Positions 1 to 8,368 of a stretch of DNA of 64,000 nucleotides are shown piece after piece. The translations under genes were made by a program, and so were the position numbers. The DNA is taken from positions 1 through 64,000 of the forward strand of contig NZ_JASHIC010000036.1 of the NCBI RefSeq assembly GCF_030056705.1, in the 5' to 3' direction. Position 1 is the first letter of the stretch. Each line of letters starts with the position of its first letter. Source of the DNA: Flectobacillus longus (GTDB lineage Bacteria; Bacteroidota; Bacteroidia; Cytophagales; Spirosomataceae). The notes below the pieces were generated by a model, which made no database searches, had not been told where the DNA came from, and saw only the letters and a program-made list of their open reading frames with translations.

Positions 1-182
1 CAAAAAGAAATACCATTAATAAAATGGAAGAAAAAAACCTCGAAAGTAAGTCCTTCCGAGGCTAATATTAATCAAATTTTATAATCTAATCCTTGTCAAC
101 TTTTTTCAGGACTAGACATGGGATATCCACCCATTCGATTTTTCAATACAAAATATTCGCATCTTTAACCTTAATAATTACG

Positions 183-632
183 ATGAAAGTAATCAATAGT
201 TCTTTAATAGCAAGCTTCTGTTTGTTATCAATCTATTTAGGATATAAAAGTGATATAGTTCCCACTAAAGAGAATGAAAAAATTATTGAAGTTCAATCTG
301 GAAAAGAGACCAAAATTGAATTCAATAATAGCATTTATGTATTCACGCTTACGAGTGTAAATGATGGGCGAGTCCCTGATTGTAATATGCATTATGGTAG
401 CTTACTTCCTGCGAAGTTGAACATAGCAGTAAATAAACAAGAGTATCCTTATGAGTTCTACAGTTGTAAGCTTGATGATGAATTTAGTTGGACTGAATTA
501 GACCGTCAATCAGAGGCATCTAAATTAACAAAGGTAATTAATGAGAATACTGAATTTAGAGTATCAAAGGTGTCAACAATGAACGGGGATCATTCAAATG
601 CTTTGGTAAAAATAATTGTTCGCTCAAAATAG
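183..632 (+). CDS. Hypothetical exported or membrane-anchored protein
   Basis: A 149-residue protein that I do not recognise. The start is placed at the ATG at 183 because the in-frame stretch upstream begins only with TTG and would put a polar tail before the hydrophobic segment. Residues 1-20 form a hydrophobic N-terminal segment, probably an uncleaved anchor or signal peptide. The rest is hydrophilic, beta-rich in character, and has two cysteines (in PDC and YSC contexts) that could form a disulfide outside the cytoplasm. It stands alone, followed by a repeat copy at 660. Function unknown. Confidence 0.6.
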   Translation: MKVINSSLIASFCLLSIYLGYKSDIVPTKENEKIIEVQSGKETKIEFNNSIYVFTLTSVNDGRVPDCNMHYGSLLPAKLNIAVNKQEYPYEFYSCKLDDEFSWTELDRQSEASKLTKVINENTEFRVSKVSTMNGDHSNALVKIIVRSK

Positions 633-948
633 GAATAGCTTTTAAGTTAATAGTCATCAGTGCTGAATAGTAATCCAGCACTCTTGCTTTCTTGGGATTC
701 TATAAAAATTACAGTCAATTATTGTCAGGTTATCAACTCATAGAAAAGTCAACGATTTTGAAATGTTGCTGTACGATAATATAATACTTTATAACTGTTG
801 TTTGAAATTCAAATAGTTGAAATTGGATTTGTTAATAAAAAATCACCTCATTATTAATTTATTCATTATCAGTTATTTACTAGGAATTATCTCGAAATTT
901 ATTGTTAATTTCAATAGCTATCATCAATTCTGAGACACTAGGCATCAC
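633..948. other. Gene-free stretch carrying a hairpin repeat
   Basis: AT-rich non-coding sequence between two small genes. The only structure I see is copy A of the GTGCTGGAT hairpin repeat at 660-700. No convincing small open frame or promoter motif was found. Confidence 0.5.
660..700 (+). repeat. Double-hairpin repeat family 1, copy A (degraded)
   Basis: Arms GTGCTGAAT (660-668) and ATCCAGCAC (673-681) form a stem with one mismatch and a 4-base loop. They are followed by a CTTTCTTGGGATT stretch matching the second part of the element. Related copies lie at 6618, 7530, 11550 and 27808. The second hairpin has decayed here. Confidence 0.6.
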
Positions 949-1356
949 ATGAAATTTACACCTCCTTATTTATTTGCTTTTACCTCTGTACTTTTATTAG
1001 TAATAGGTATCTTTTCCCAAAACCAAACTATGAATATTCAGTTCCATACCTCTTTGTTTGTTGTAGGGTTTCTCCCCATTTATCTGATATTTGGCTTTTT
1101 ATGTCTATTAATAGCCATATTTTATCTCGGGCTTCAAAAAATTGGAAAGTTTGTTAGCAACAGGACAGGTTATTGGCATTTTGGTCTTTTTAACATTGGT
1201 TTATTCCTTTTGGTAATCTCAGTCAATTTAGAAAATCTCTGCAAAAACCCTGACTTCTACGTATATTCTGCGTATTCATTTGTCGGCGCCCTTTCAGCAC
1301 TTTTAATTAGCTTTTTAATATTTATATTTGGAGCTATTAAAGCCATTATGAAATAA
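949..1356 (+). CDS. Small integral membrane protein
   Basis: A 135-residue protein with four strongly hydrophobic segments (about residues 5-22, 30-60, 78-96 and 108-133) and very short loops, so an inner-membrane protein with four helices is likely. No catalytic motif or named family is visible. It starts at an ATG just after an AT-rich leader and has no partner in the same operon. Function unknown. Confidence 0.65.
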   Translation: MKFTPPYLFAFTSVLLLVIGIFSQNQTMNIQFHTSLFVVGFLPIYLIFGFLCLLIAIFYLGLQKIGKFVSNRTGYWHFGLFNIGLFLLVISVNLENLCKNPDFYVYSAYSFVGALSALLISFLIFIFGAIKAIMK

Positions 1357-1692
1357 CAGCAACCCCAACGTGTTATCGATTCATTGGGAATCCAAATATC
1401 CTTGTCTTTATAAAAACCTATAAAAATAGAATTCAGGAAATAAATGAACCTGTATTAGAATTGTAAAATTGGCATAAAATTTACCGTACAATAATTATTC
1501 TACGAATAAATTGCATTTTATTGCGTTTAAACCTAGCTTTGATCAAGATTTTACGTCGAAGAAAGCAGGAATTATTTTTGTCAATTATCTTCGTATTACC
1601 CCAAAACAAGCCTATCCTAATACTTTTTTGCTTAAACCTCTACCTCAAAACCCCAATTCTACGAGTTATTAACACCTTTACCAATTTTTACT
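1357..1692. other. Gene-free leader before the oxidase gene
   Basis: AT-rich sequence between the membrane protein and the LodA-like gene. A frame can be read at 1521-1769, but it overlaps the start of the oxidase gene and has no protein-like features. It probably contains the oxidase promoter, which I cannot pinpoint. Confidence 0.4.
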
Positions 1693-3744
1693 ATGAATCT
1701 AAACATTCACCCCTCAATTGGCATTGCCCGCTTAGGCAACAGTCCTACAGAAATTTGCCTTTCTCCTGACAGTATTGGAGGTCTACCTTATGATTCCGAT
1801 AGTTTCGGAAACAAAATTGGTCCTATTACGAGTTTTAAAGACTCCATAGGACGGGTCAAAAGACAAGGACAGCCATTCAAAATTTTAACGGACGACGGCG
1901 AAGAACTCAATCTTGATTCTCCCAATGTTGCATCGATTACGTGGACGGTGCATTTGGCTAATAAAAAAGCCGAATGGTATCAATACAGCGAGCTACAAGG
2001 TAATCTTCTGTATGGAGAAGACAACAGCTACGAAAATCAAAATATTCCCAAAAGGAATCCTGAAAACACGACTGATCGACAGAATTTATTTATTGACCCA
2101 GGCCCAAGGTCAATATTCGGTAGACAACAATCCATAGGATTTGATGTGTCTAATGTACCTGAAGGCTACCCGGCTCAATATCCTAATACCAATCCAAAAT
2201 ATGGAGTAGGAATTACAACACTTGGGGATTTAGTCACCGATGAGCAAGGCAGACTCATCGTTTTAGGCGGTTTTGGAAATGCAGGAGGCGACCTTCCTTT
2301 GATTTCCTACGGAGGATCAAGCACATGGCATGATGATATCTCAGATGGTCCTGTGTATTGTTTAATAAGCTTCAACGATGGAACTGCTCCCATCTCGCTT
2401 TCAGCTTGGTGTATTGTTGGTTCACCTGATTTTGCCCCAGAGATTGTTAATATCTCTAATCTAAGTGATACCATGTTTGACGTTGGGGTAAGGTGTTTTA
2501 ATTTGGTTCCAGAATTGTATTCAAACGGGCAATATAACCCAAGTTTCACTGCAAACTTTAAAAGGGATATACTACCCATCATCAATAGAATTAGCAGATA
2601 TCAATGGGTAGCAAACGTCCAGCCAATGATGGCATTTGCCAGTTATCAGTTCGATTATTCTGACGCTAGTGCGGATAATCTTCAAAACAGACAAAACTAT
2701 CTCTCCTATTTTAGACAGAATGATTCGCAACCTCCTCAACCCCCATATTTACCGCAAGAAGAGCTATTTAAAATAGATGGTGAAAATATTTTTCCCATGA
2801 TGCCGCTCAATTCAGGAAGTAACTCTGTGAGTAATATCAATATTATGAAATTTCTCGCATTGAACGACACTCAACTATTCTTGATGGAGCAATGGGCAAA
2901 CGGAAATTTTGAGAATAATTCGAACTTTCAGCCATATCCTGTCAATCCATTAGATGCCGCAAGTGTTGGAAACTGCGTTGGATTACCTATGTGTCCGGGC
3001 ATCGAGGTAACGTGGAGTATGCAAAATCCCACCGTTTATAAAGCACCGTACCAAATCCTCCAGTACCAAAATGAAGCTTGGTATTTCGACAACGGACTTA
3101 CTCCTTCGCGAGACGAATGTGCTGGTGGCGGTTGTGAGCCTGGTGATTTAACCAAACGAATGGCCTGTCCATGGCAAGCAGATTTCTTTCAGTGTACGAT
3201 ACAATATATCAATTTTACCAATCCTGCTGTCAATAAGGAAACTCTTTCAGATGGTTCAACTATTCCACTCCCTCCTACGTATTACTCATACTGGTGGCCG
3301 CCTCAAAGCCCGTGGGATGTATTGGTGGGAGAATTGACTCCAGAAGGACAAGCTGCCAATGGAAATATCCCTGCTGGACAGCAAATGAACTATGCAAGGG
3401 GTATAAACAGCTTTACTCAAATGGTGCAATATTGGTATGCACTTGGCTTTATCCGAGATAAAAATGCAGGAAATGTTGGATTCCCTTATTTGCTTGAAAC
3501 TGAAAGAAATAACGAGCTATTTACCTCAGAGGAAGTGCCTGTTGGGAAAATAAGTGGAAACCCAGAGGATGACGCTACGACTGTTCCTGTATTTTATATC
3601 GAAACTAAATCTTCAATGGCCAAAACGCAAAATGCTAAAGCACTCTCATTGCTAGAGCATTTTGAGGGTATAGGATTTAAGGAAATTGAGGTGCACAGTG
3701 ATGGACTTGGTTTCCCACGTTCAGGTACAAGATCTAGACGATAA
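1693..3744 (+). CDS. LodA/GoxA-family quinoprotein amino-acid oxidase
   Basis: A 683-residue protein of the family of L-lysine 6-oxidase (LodA) and glycine oxidase (GoxA). These enzymes oxidatively deaminate free amino acids and release H2O2 using a cysteine tryptophylquinone (CTQ) cofactor built from their own side chains. Diagnostic are the N-terminal motif NIHPSIGIARLGNSP, the Cys/Trp-rich region at residues 476-541 (CEPGD, ACPWQADFFQC, YWWPPQSPWD) and the C-terminal MVQYWYALGFI. D497-x3-C501 resembles the Asp/Cys spacing at the LodA active site, but I cannot assign the CTQ Trp (W535 or W581 are candidates). The LodB-like maturation flavoprotein starts 4 bases after its stop. No Sec signal is seen, as in other LodA proteins. 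Substrate unknown. Confidence 0.88.
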   Translation: MNLNIHPSIGIARLGNSPTEICLSPDSIGGLPYDSDSFGNKIGPITSFKDSIGRVKRQGQPFKILTDDGEELNLDSPNVASITWTVHLANKKAEWYQYSELQGNLLYGEDNSYENQNIPKRNPENTTDRQNLFIDPGPRSIFGRQQSIGFDVSNVPEGYPAQYPNTNPKYGVGITTLGDLVTDEQGRLIVLGGFGNAGGDLPLISYGGSSTWHDDISDGPVYCLISFNDGTAPISLSAWCIVGSPDFAPEIVNISNLSDTMFDVGVRCFNLVPELYSNGQYNPSFTANFKRDILPIINRISRYQWVANVQPMMAFASYQFDYSDASADNLQNRQNYLSYFRQNDSQPPQPPYLPQEELFKIDGENIFPMMPLNSGSNSVSNINIMKFLALNDTQLFLMEQWANGNFENNSNFQPYPVNPLDAASVGNCVGLPMCPGIEVTWSMQNPTVYKAPYQILQYQNEAWYFDNGLTPSRDECAGGGCEPGDLTKRMACPWQADFFQCTIQYINFTNPAVNKETLSDGSTIPLPPTYYSYWWPPQSPWDVLVGELTPEGQAANGNIPAGQQMNYARGINSFTQMVQYWYALGFIRDKNAGNVGFPYLLETERNNELFTSEEVPVGKISGNPEDDATTVPVFYIETKSSMAKTQNAKALSLLEHFEGIGFKEIEVHSDGLGFPRSGTRSRR

Positions 3745-3748
3745 CACT

Positions 3749-4852
3749 ATGACTGGTACATTTGAAACAGATGTGCTTATCGTTGGTGGAGGACCCGCAG
3801 GGTCTTCCACCGCTTTAAGTTTATTAAGATACACCAATTTCAAGGTGGTAGTCTTAGAGCAAAGTAATCTCAATACAATGAGAGTGGGTGAGCAAGTAAA
3901 TGCCAGCATTTTTGACATTCTTGAATACATGGGTATTACTAAAAATGATTTTGACAACGAAACATTCCTACCTGCATTTGACAGTCTTGCTGCTTGGGGC
4001 AACTCCAATGTTTCTTCGAGGCATTCAATATTTAGCACTCAACATGATAGTTATCAGCTTGATAGAGAAAATTTTGATTTACTGTTAATAAAAAAAGTAT
4101 CTGAAAGTGGCGCAACTGTCCTACCTCGAACAAAAGCGCTAGAATTTTCTTTTGAGAATGGATTTTGGGAGGTTTTATTGGAGCATCAAATTAAAGGCTC
4201 ATTCAAAATAAAAGCTAAATACATTGTAGATGCAAGCGGTCGACAAAGCTATGTGGCTAGGAAAGTGGGGCTTAACTTTGAACAACATGATGAGCTGGTG
4301 GCGGTAGGCACTTTTTTACATTTTGACAAAAATATTGCCTTGACGCAAGAAATATTTGTTGAAACCGTAGAAGATGGTTGGTGGTATTTTGCCACATTAC
4401 CCGACAACAAAGTTGTTGTATCCTTATTTTCTGACGCTGATATTGTAAAAGAAAAACAACTTCACAAAGCTGAGAATTGGGTTAAAGAGATTCTAAAGAC
4501 CAAGCATATCCAAAAGAAACTTCCATCAACTGTGACAATCCATAAGATATGGACGAAAAATGCGTTCTCACATTTTGTTAAAATGGATTGCCAAAATCAC
4601 CTCTTGGCAGTTGGAGATGCTGTTGCTTCATTTGATCCTATCTCGTCAATGGGAATAGGCTTCGCAATGAGTTCTGGGAGTTTTGCTGCCAAGGCAATAG
4701 CCGATCATTCTAGCAACCCAGATGCTTTAAAAGTTTACGTGGAAAGCATACAAAATATCTTGAGCAACTATAATGAGACTAAAGGTTTCTATTATAGAAA
4801 AGAACAGAGATGGCCAGATTCTATATTTTGGAAAAAAAGAATTTCCTTCTAA
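3749..4852 (+). CDS. LodB-like FAD-dependent CTQ-maturation protein
   Basis: A 367-residue flavoprotein of the PHBH/tryptophan-halogenase type. The N-terminal DVLIVGGGPAGSSTALSLLR is a GxGxxG dinucleotide-binding motif (about residues 8-27), and LLAVGDAVASFDP near residue 290 is the GD motif that contacts the FAD ribityl chain. In known lod/gox operons the second gene encodes such a protein, which is needed to make the CTQ cofactor in LodA. The ATG at 3749 is preferred over earlier in-frame starts inside the oxidase gene, as it gives normal spacing after the upstream stop and a compact N-terminus. Clearly co-transcribed with the oxidase. Confidence 0.85.
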   Translation: MTGTFETDVLIVGGGPAGSSTALSLLRYTNFKVVVLEQSNLNTMRVGEQVNASIFDILEYMGITKNDFDNETFLPAFDSLAAWGNSNVSSRHSIFSTQHDSYQLDRENFDLLLIKKVSESGATVLPRTKALEFSFENGFWEVLLEHQIKGSFKIKAKYIVDASGRQSYVARKVGLNFEQHDELVAVGTFLHFDKNIALTQEIFVETVEDGWWYFATLPDNKVVVSLFSDADIVKEKQLHKAENWVKEILKTKHIQKKLPSTVTIHKIWTKNAFSHFVKMDCQNHLLAVGDAVASFDPISSMGIGFAMSSGSFAAKAIADHSSNPDALKVYVESIQNILSNYNETKGFYYRKEQRWPDSIFWKKRISF

Positions 4853-4952
4853 ATCAAATAGAATCAAACACTTACGGAAAATAAACTTTATCAATTATAC
4901 AACATAAATATGTCTGTTTAATAGGGTTTTTCTAGAATTCAGTCATTCCATC

Positions 4953-5010
4953 AGCTCCGTAGTTGCGACAGCATTCAAGATAGTCAGCTTTCTGTCGCAG
5001 CTACGGAGCT
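4953..5010. repeat. Large inverted repeat (hairpin) after the oxidase operon
   Basis: Arms of 19 bases at 4953-4971 and 4992-5010 (AGCTCCGTAGTTGCGACAG and its near-perfect complement, 18 of 19 matching) are separated by 20 bases. It lies 100 bases after the LodB-like stop and before a convergent HxlR gene. It has no long T-run, so it may be a REP-like palindrome rather than a simple terminator. Confidence 0.65.
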
Positions 5011-5118
5011 CAAAAAGTAGAAAACGGTCTAAGATGATTTAGGGAAATTTGCTATTTTTAAGAATATCCCATAAAAATACAGTAGACTCAATAATTGATT
5101 ATTCCAAAAAGAGATAGC

Positions 5119-5466
5119 CTATCTTCCTAAAATCTTCCTTCTATGCCCAGCGCCCCAATCGCTTAGGGTTCTCAATACGTCTTTTAGAGACTCGCTGTAT
5201 TCGGATGCTTCGTACACAATACTTACTGGAGTTGTGGCAAATACCTTTCGCTCAACCAATTCATTTTGTTCTAGGTGTTTAAGCTCTTGAGCTAATATTT
5301 TTGGGGAAATACCTTCCACATCCTTCATGAGCTCATTAAATCGCTTGGGTGAGTTCACCAGACTCAAGACAATAGGCAATTTCCATTTGCCATTCAATAC
5401 ATACAAGGCATCAATCACATTTTTGAGATTGCTTGAGCACTCCGCTTTTGTCAACTTTGTTTTCAT
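5119..5466 (-). CDS. HxlR-family transcriptional regulator, probably redox-sensing
   Basis: A 115-residue winged-helix protein with the HxlR signature: an N-terminal cysteine (C10), NGKWKLPIVLSL, FNELMKDVEGISPKILAQELKHLE, then YEASEYSESL and a basic tail. HxlR proteins such as YodB and HypR in Bacillus sense electrophiles or disulfide stress through a conserved N-terminal Cys, and YodB represses the azoreductase gene azoR1. This gene is divergent from an azoreductase gene at 5578, so it very probably controls that enzyme and itself from the shared 111-base region, which carries an 18-base tandem repeat. The inducer is inferred, not seen. Confidence 0.85.
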   Translation of the reverse strand: MKTKLTKAECSSNLKNVIDALYVLNGKWKLPIVLSLVNSPKRFNELMKDVEGISPKILAQELKHLEQNELVERKVFATTPVSIVYEASEYSESLKDVLRTLSDWGAGHRRKILGR

Positions 5467-5481
5467 GATACAAACATAATA

Positions 5482-5517
5482 GCTTTCCTAAAGGTAACCG
5501 CTTTCCTTTGGGAAACT
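5482..5517. promoter_or_regulatory. Tandem 18-base repeat, putative HxlR operator
   Basis: Two adjacent copies, 5482-5499 and 5500-5517, share GCTTTCCTwwrGGwAACy, and each contains an imperfect palindrome TTTCC-N4-GGwAA. They lie in the centre of the hxlR/azoR divergent intergenic region, where a dimeric repressor would be expected to bind. Confidence 0.5.
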
Positions 5518-5577
5518 GCTATCTTTCAAATACTTACTTTATCTACCTTTGACCCACAAATTTTAAACAATAAAGTA

Positions 5578-6189
5578 ATGAGTTCAAAGAAAATATTACA
5601 GCTTAATTCTAGTATCATGGGTGAGCAGTCGTTCAGTAGAAAACTTGGCAATGCGATTGTAGACAAAATCTTGGCAAAATATCCAAATAGTATCGTTGAG
5701 CAGTTGGATTTGGTAGAAACGGGTATCCCTCATCTTAGTCCCGAAACGCTTAAAGCGATGTTTACCCCTACAGAGTATCAAACAGACGACACCAAACAAA
5801 ATCTTATTTTATCCAATCAATTAGTTGACCAACTATTTGATGCTGATATACTTGTCATTGGAGCACCATTGGTCAATCGAACCATTCACAGCTCCTTGAA
5901 AGCTTGGATAGACCATATCACACGACGTGGGATTACCTTTGGATATGGAGAAGATGGATTACCGAAAGGTTTTGTTTCGGGCAAGAAGGTATATGTAGCA
6001 ATGAGTTCAGGTGGGGTATATACCGATGAGCAAGGACAAGCACATGATTTTGTGGCGCCATATTTGCGTTCTTTTTTAGGTTTTCTTGGCATGACAGATA
6101 TGAGTGTATTTAGAGCTGAGGGGCTTCACGTACCAGTGCTCCAAGAAAATGCTTTGCAAAAAGGGATTGATAGTATTGTAATCGACTAG
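5578..6189 (+). CDS. azoR: FMN-dependent NADH azoreductase (AzoR family)
   Basis: A 203-residue flavodoxin-fold quinone/azo reductase. It reduces quinones and azo compounds by two-electron transfer from NAD(P)H via FMN, and is cytoplasmic. Features seen are an N-terminal Rossmann-like strand with the SFSRKLG phosphate loop, the GAPLVNRTIHSSLKAWIDHI segment typical of the family (residues 96-115), GRGITFGY-type sequence around residue 122 and the SSGGVY loop (about 142). The length matches AzoR proteins. It is divergent from an HxlR regulator and probably induced by quinones or electrophiles. It is followed by a terminator hairpin about 120 bases downstream. Confidence 0.9.
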   Translation: MSSKKILQLNSSIMGEQSFSRKLGNAIVDKILAKYPNSIVEQLDLVETGIPHLSPETLKAMFTPTEYQTDDTKQNLILSNQLVDQLFDADILVIGAPLVNRTIHSSLKAWIDHITRRGITFGYGEDGLPKGFVSGKKVYVAMSSGGVYTDEQGQAHDFVAPYLRSFLGFLGMTDMSVFRAEGLHVPVLQENALQKGIDSIVID

Positions 6190-6293
6190 CTATCTCGAGA
6201 ATAACCAACGTGAGACTTCTCGAATTGAGTGGATATTCTTTAATTCTAGGTTTTGTCAACAGCCCTACAGTGCTTTTCGTAGATAGGAACAAT

Positions 6294-6352
6294 TCTGAAA
6301 TATAGTATCAAATAAGGCGGTTGAAATTAGTTTTTCAATCGCCTTTTTGATT
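6294..6352. terminator. Terminator hairpin (partial repeat family 2)
   Basis: The sequence AGTATCAAATAAGGCGG leads into a stem pairing AAGGCGGTTGAAA (6314-6326) with TTTCAATCGCCTT (6333-6345), followed by TTTGAT. The flank GAAATATAGTATCAAA matches the element at 48028 almost exactly, so this is a shortened copy of repeat family 2 acting as the azoR terminator. Confidence 0.65.
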
Positions 6353-6478
6353 AATTTTCATCAAATGCCAAATTGTTGCGTTATTTTTAAGATATTCCTG
6401 CTTTCATTTTATTAGATTGGTACAAACCTTATTTACGCCTAAAAATCCTTAAGCACACCTCAAACAAAAAGTATCTAC

Positions 6479-6724
6479 ATGAAGATTCTCTCCTACCTAT
6501 TGGCTATACTCATGAGTTCCTGTATACAAGAAACCCACCTTTCAAGTCATGCTGACTATCCTTACTTTCACTCACTCAATATTCTGGATAATTTTCGAGA
6601 AGGACAAATCGTCGCTGGTGCTGGATTCCTATCCAGCACTCTTTCTTTCTTGGGATTTTATCCCAAACAATACTATATTTTTTTCTACTTTTATCAATTG
6701 ATGTTAGTAAGGAGAACCTTTTAG
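6479..6724 (+). pseudogene. Short lipoprotein-like open frame running into a repeat
   Basis: An 81-residue frame beginning with a plausible lipoprotein signal (MKILSYLLAILMSSC, lipobox cysteine at residue 15). After about residue 45 it reads straight through copy B of repeat family 1 (6618-6666), and the translated repeat gives low-complexity hydrophobic residues. The simplest reading is the 5' remnant of a lipoprotein gene truncated by the repeat. A genuine small lipoprotein cannot be excluded. Confidence 0.35.
6618..6666 (+). repeat. Double-hairpin repeat family 1, copy B (best preserved)
   Basis: The first hairpin has arms GTGCTGGAT (6618-6626) and ATCCAGCAC (6631-6639), a perfect 9-base stem with loop TCCT. 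After the pyrimidine-rich spacer TCTTTCTTTC comes a second perfect hairpin, TTGGGAT-TTT-ATCCCAA (6650-6666). Confidence 0.75.
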
Positions 6725-6830
6725 GAAAGAGTTTTATCTATTTTAGTCCAACTCAAATTACTGGTAAAATACATAAAGCAAAAGCTTGTCATTCTAGTTA
6801 GTAATCTTGTAGTGTACATCTTCAGAAACA

Positions 6831-7433
6831 ATGACAGAAAGGGAAATAATCATCTACAAAACTCGACCGAGGCTTATTCTTTTGAGTATAACCCTTTGTG
6901 GTTTTGCCTGTTTTCAGCTTTTAAGTATTTTAATAATAAAAAGTGCAAACACGCAATTCAGCGTTTTATCTATATCATTTATTATACTTTTTGAAACGCT
7001 ATCGCTAACCGCACTGTATTATTTGCTTACCATGCGAGGCATTAAGCTTAGCGGAAAAACACTTTTTGTTTATCATTTGAATCTACCTATGAGGGAGGAA
7101 TTCAAATTTGAAGAAGTAAGGAGTCTACTTCAAACGAAAGAAAAGGTTATTGTCAACGAGGGTATATTTTCGAAATCAGGCTGTAGCTTTTATCATATAA
7201 CAACTACAATACTGCTCAAAAATGGCAAAGTAGTTAAGCTTTACAGTATTGGTGAAATGGACTTTCAGGAGTTAAACCAAACCTTTCGTAGGTTGAGACA
7301 GAGTGAAGGTAAAATCAAAGTTCAACAACAGCATAGATTCTTATATCTATTGGACAACTCATCTGATGTATTCATGACAATTTTTTTCTTATTTATAACC
7401 ATCGGACTTGGATACGCCCTTTTGTTTGGTTAG
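6831..7433 (+). CDS. Hypothetical membrane protein with a PH-like central domain
   Basis: A 200-residue protein. Two membrane helices lie at about residues 14-35 and 43-66, a soluble, probably beta-rich domain at about 68-165 (MRGIKLSGKTLFVYHLN opens it, resembling bacterial PH-like domains that follow a helix pair), and one C-terminal helix at about 178-198. I do not recognise a named family, and there are no catalytic motifs. It stands alone between two repeat copies. The PH-like reading is inference from layout only. Confidence 0.65.
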   Translation: MTEREIIIYKTRPRLILLSITLCGFACFQLLSILIIKSANTQFSVLSISFIILFETLSLTALYYLLTMRGIKLSGKTLFVYHLNLPMREEFKFEEVRSLLQTKEKVIVNEGIFSKSGCSFYHITTTILLKNGKVVKLYSIGEMDFQELNQTFRRLRQSEGKIKVQQQHRFLYLLDNSSDVFMTIFFLFITIGLGYALLFG

Positions 7434-7529
7434 TTTTTACCTGCTTTTGAAATTACAGATCAATTTTTAAATTCTCAACAAGTGACAATTTGACTACTTT
7501 CATTTTTCTTCCTACTATTTCAGTCACTG

Positions 7530-7575
7530 GTGTTGGATTCCTATGCAGTACTCTTTCATTATTCGGACTTATACT
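7530..7575 (+). repeat. Double-hairpin repeat family 1, copy C (degraded)
   Basis: GTGTTGGATTCCTATGCAGTAC (arms 7530-7538 and 7543-7551) followed by TCTTTCATTATTCGGACTTATAC corresponds base for base to copy B with several substitutions. Both stems are weakened. It lies between the membrane protein gene and the next small gene. Confidence 0.55.
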
Positions 7576-7620
7576 GTTTTCAAATTATAGAGATAATTCC
7601 AAATAAAACCCAACCAATTT

Positions 7621-8025
7621 ATGCTATCAAAAGAACAAAAAATCGAGAAACTAGGCGAGTTTATAAAAAGAGATAAATTCTCCGAAGAAGCATGGAATCA
7701 ACGAGGGCTTCTTCCATCTAGTGATGAAATGAGTCAAGAATTGAATGCTTTTTTTAACACTACTGCTCAAAAACTCATAAAAAATATTGAAAAAAATAGC
7801 GCATCTAAAACACTCCAAAAGACCTTTAATTCACAGTTAGCCACGTTGGAAAATGATGATTTTGATACAGAAGAAAATGAATTCGTCTGTGATTTATTAT
7901 ATGAATTAGCCTCGTTGGTAGAAGTAGAAATTAGTGAAGATTTGAACAAGTGGCTCTATGGATCCACCCTTGACACCATTTCATACTTACAAGAAATGTT
8001 TGAGTCTCAAAAAAAGTGGAAATAA
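7621..8025 (+). CDS. Hypothetical cytoplasmic protein, first of a coupled pair
   Basis: A 134-residue, acidic, alpha-helical protein without signal or membrane segments. It begins with a charged helix (SKEQKIEKLGEFIKRDKF) and has a long helical middle. No family I can name with confidence. The following gene can start at a GTG overlapping its last 10 bases, which suggests translational coupling. Both proteins are small and soluble and stand apart from other operons, so an immunity/adaptor or toxin-antitoxin-like pair is possible but unsupported. Confidence 0.6.
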   Translation: MLSKEQKIEKLGEFIKRDKFSEEAWNQRGLLPSSDEMSQELNAFFNTTAQKLIKNIEKNSASKTLQKTFNSQLATLENDDFDTEENEFVCDLLYELASLVEVEISEDLNKWLYGSTLDTISYLQEMFESQKKWK

Positions 8026-8279
8026 TTGAACAAGTATGTACTAAATATAGTAGTATGATTGAGTTCATTATCAAAGACATAGATGACCATACCGCACAAA
8101 CAGACTGGTTGGTGGTGGAATGTGTCACTTGTTTAGAGCTAAATTTAATTCCGACTGGTAAAAATATTAGGCTACAAAATTACGGTACTTATCTAGTAAA
8201 AGAGCAGCTAGATGGAAAGGACTATAACCAGCATCAAGCTATTGAACATCTAGAACAACTCAAGAAAAATTCTAACTAA
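8016..8279 (+). CDS. Hypothetical small protein coupled to the preceding gene
   Basis: An 87-residue protein if the overlapping GTG at 8016 is used, or 74 residues from the ATG at 8055. The reading between the two starts (EIIEQVCTKYSS) looks like a normal helix, so I favour the GTG. It is cytoplasmic, with WLVVECVTCLELNL in the middle and a charged C-terminal helix. Not recognised. The overlap with the upstream gene implies a common transcript. Confidence 0.5.
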   Translation: MEIIEQVCTKYSSMIEFIIKDIDDHTAQTDWLVVECVTCLELNLIPTGKNIRLQNYGTYLVKEQLDGKDYNQHQAIEHLEQLKKNSN

Positions 8280-8368
8280 CTCATTTATTACACCAATACA
8301 GAATAGCGTTGTTTTGATAATAATATAAGAACCTTAACTAATAAAACCTCTAACAACTCTTTCTCACC

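Noticed and set aside
1521-1769. 82-residue frame ahead of the oxidase gene
   Set aside because: It runs into the oxidase coding sequence in another frame; the oxidase is strongly supported by its family motifs.
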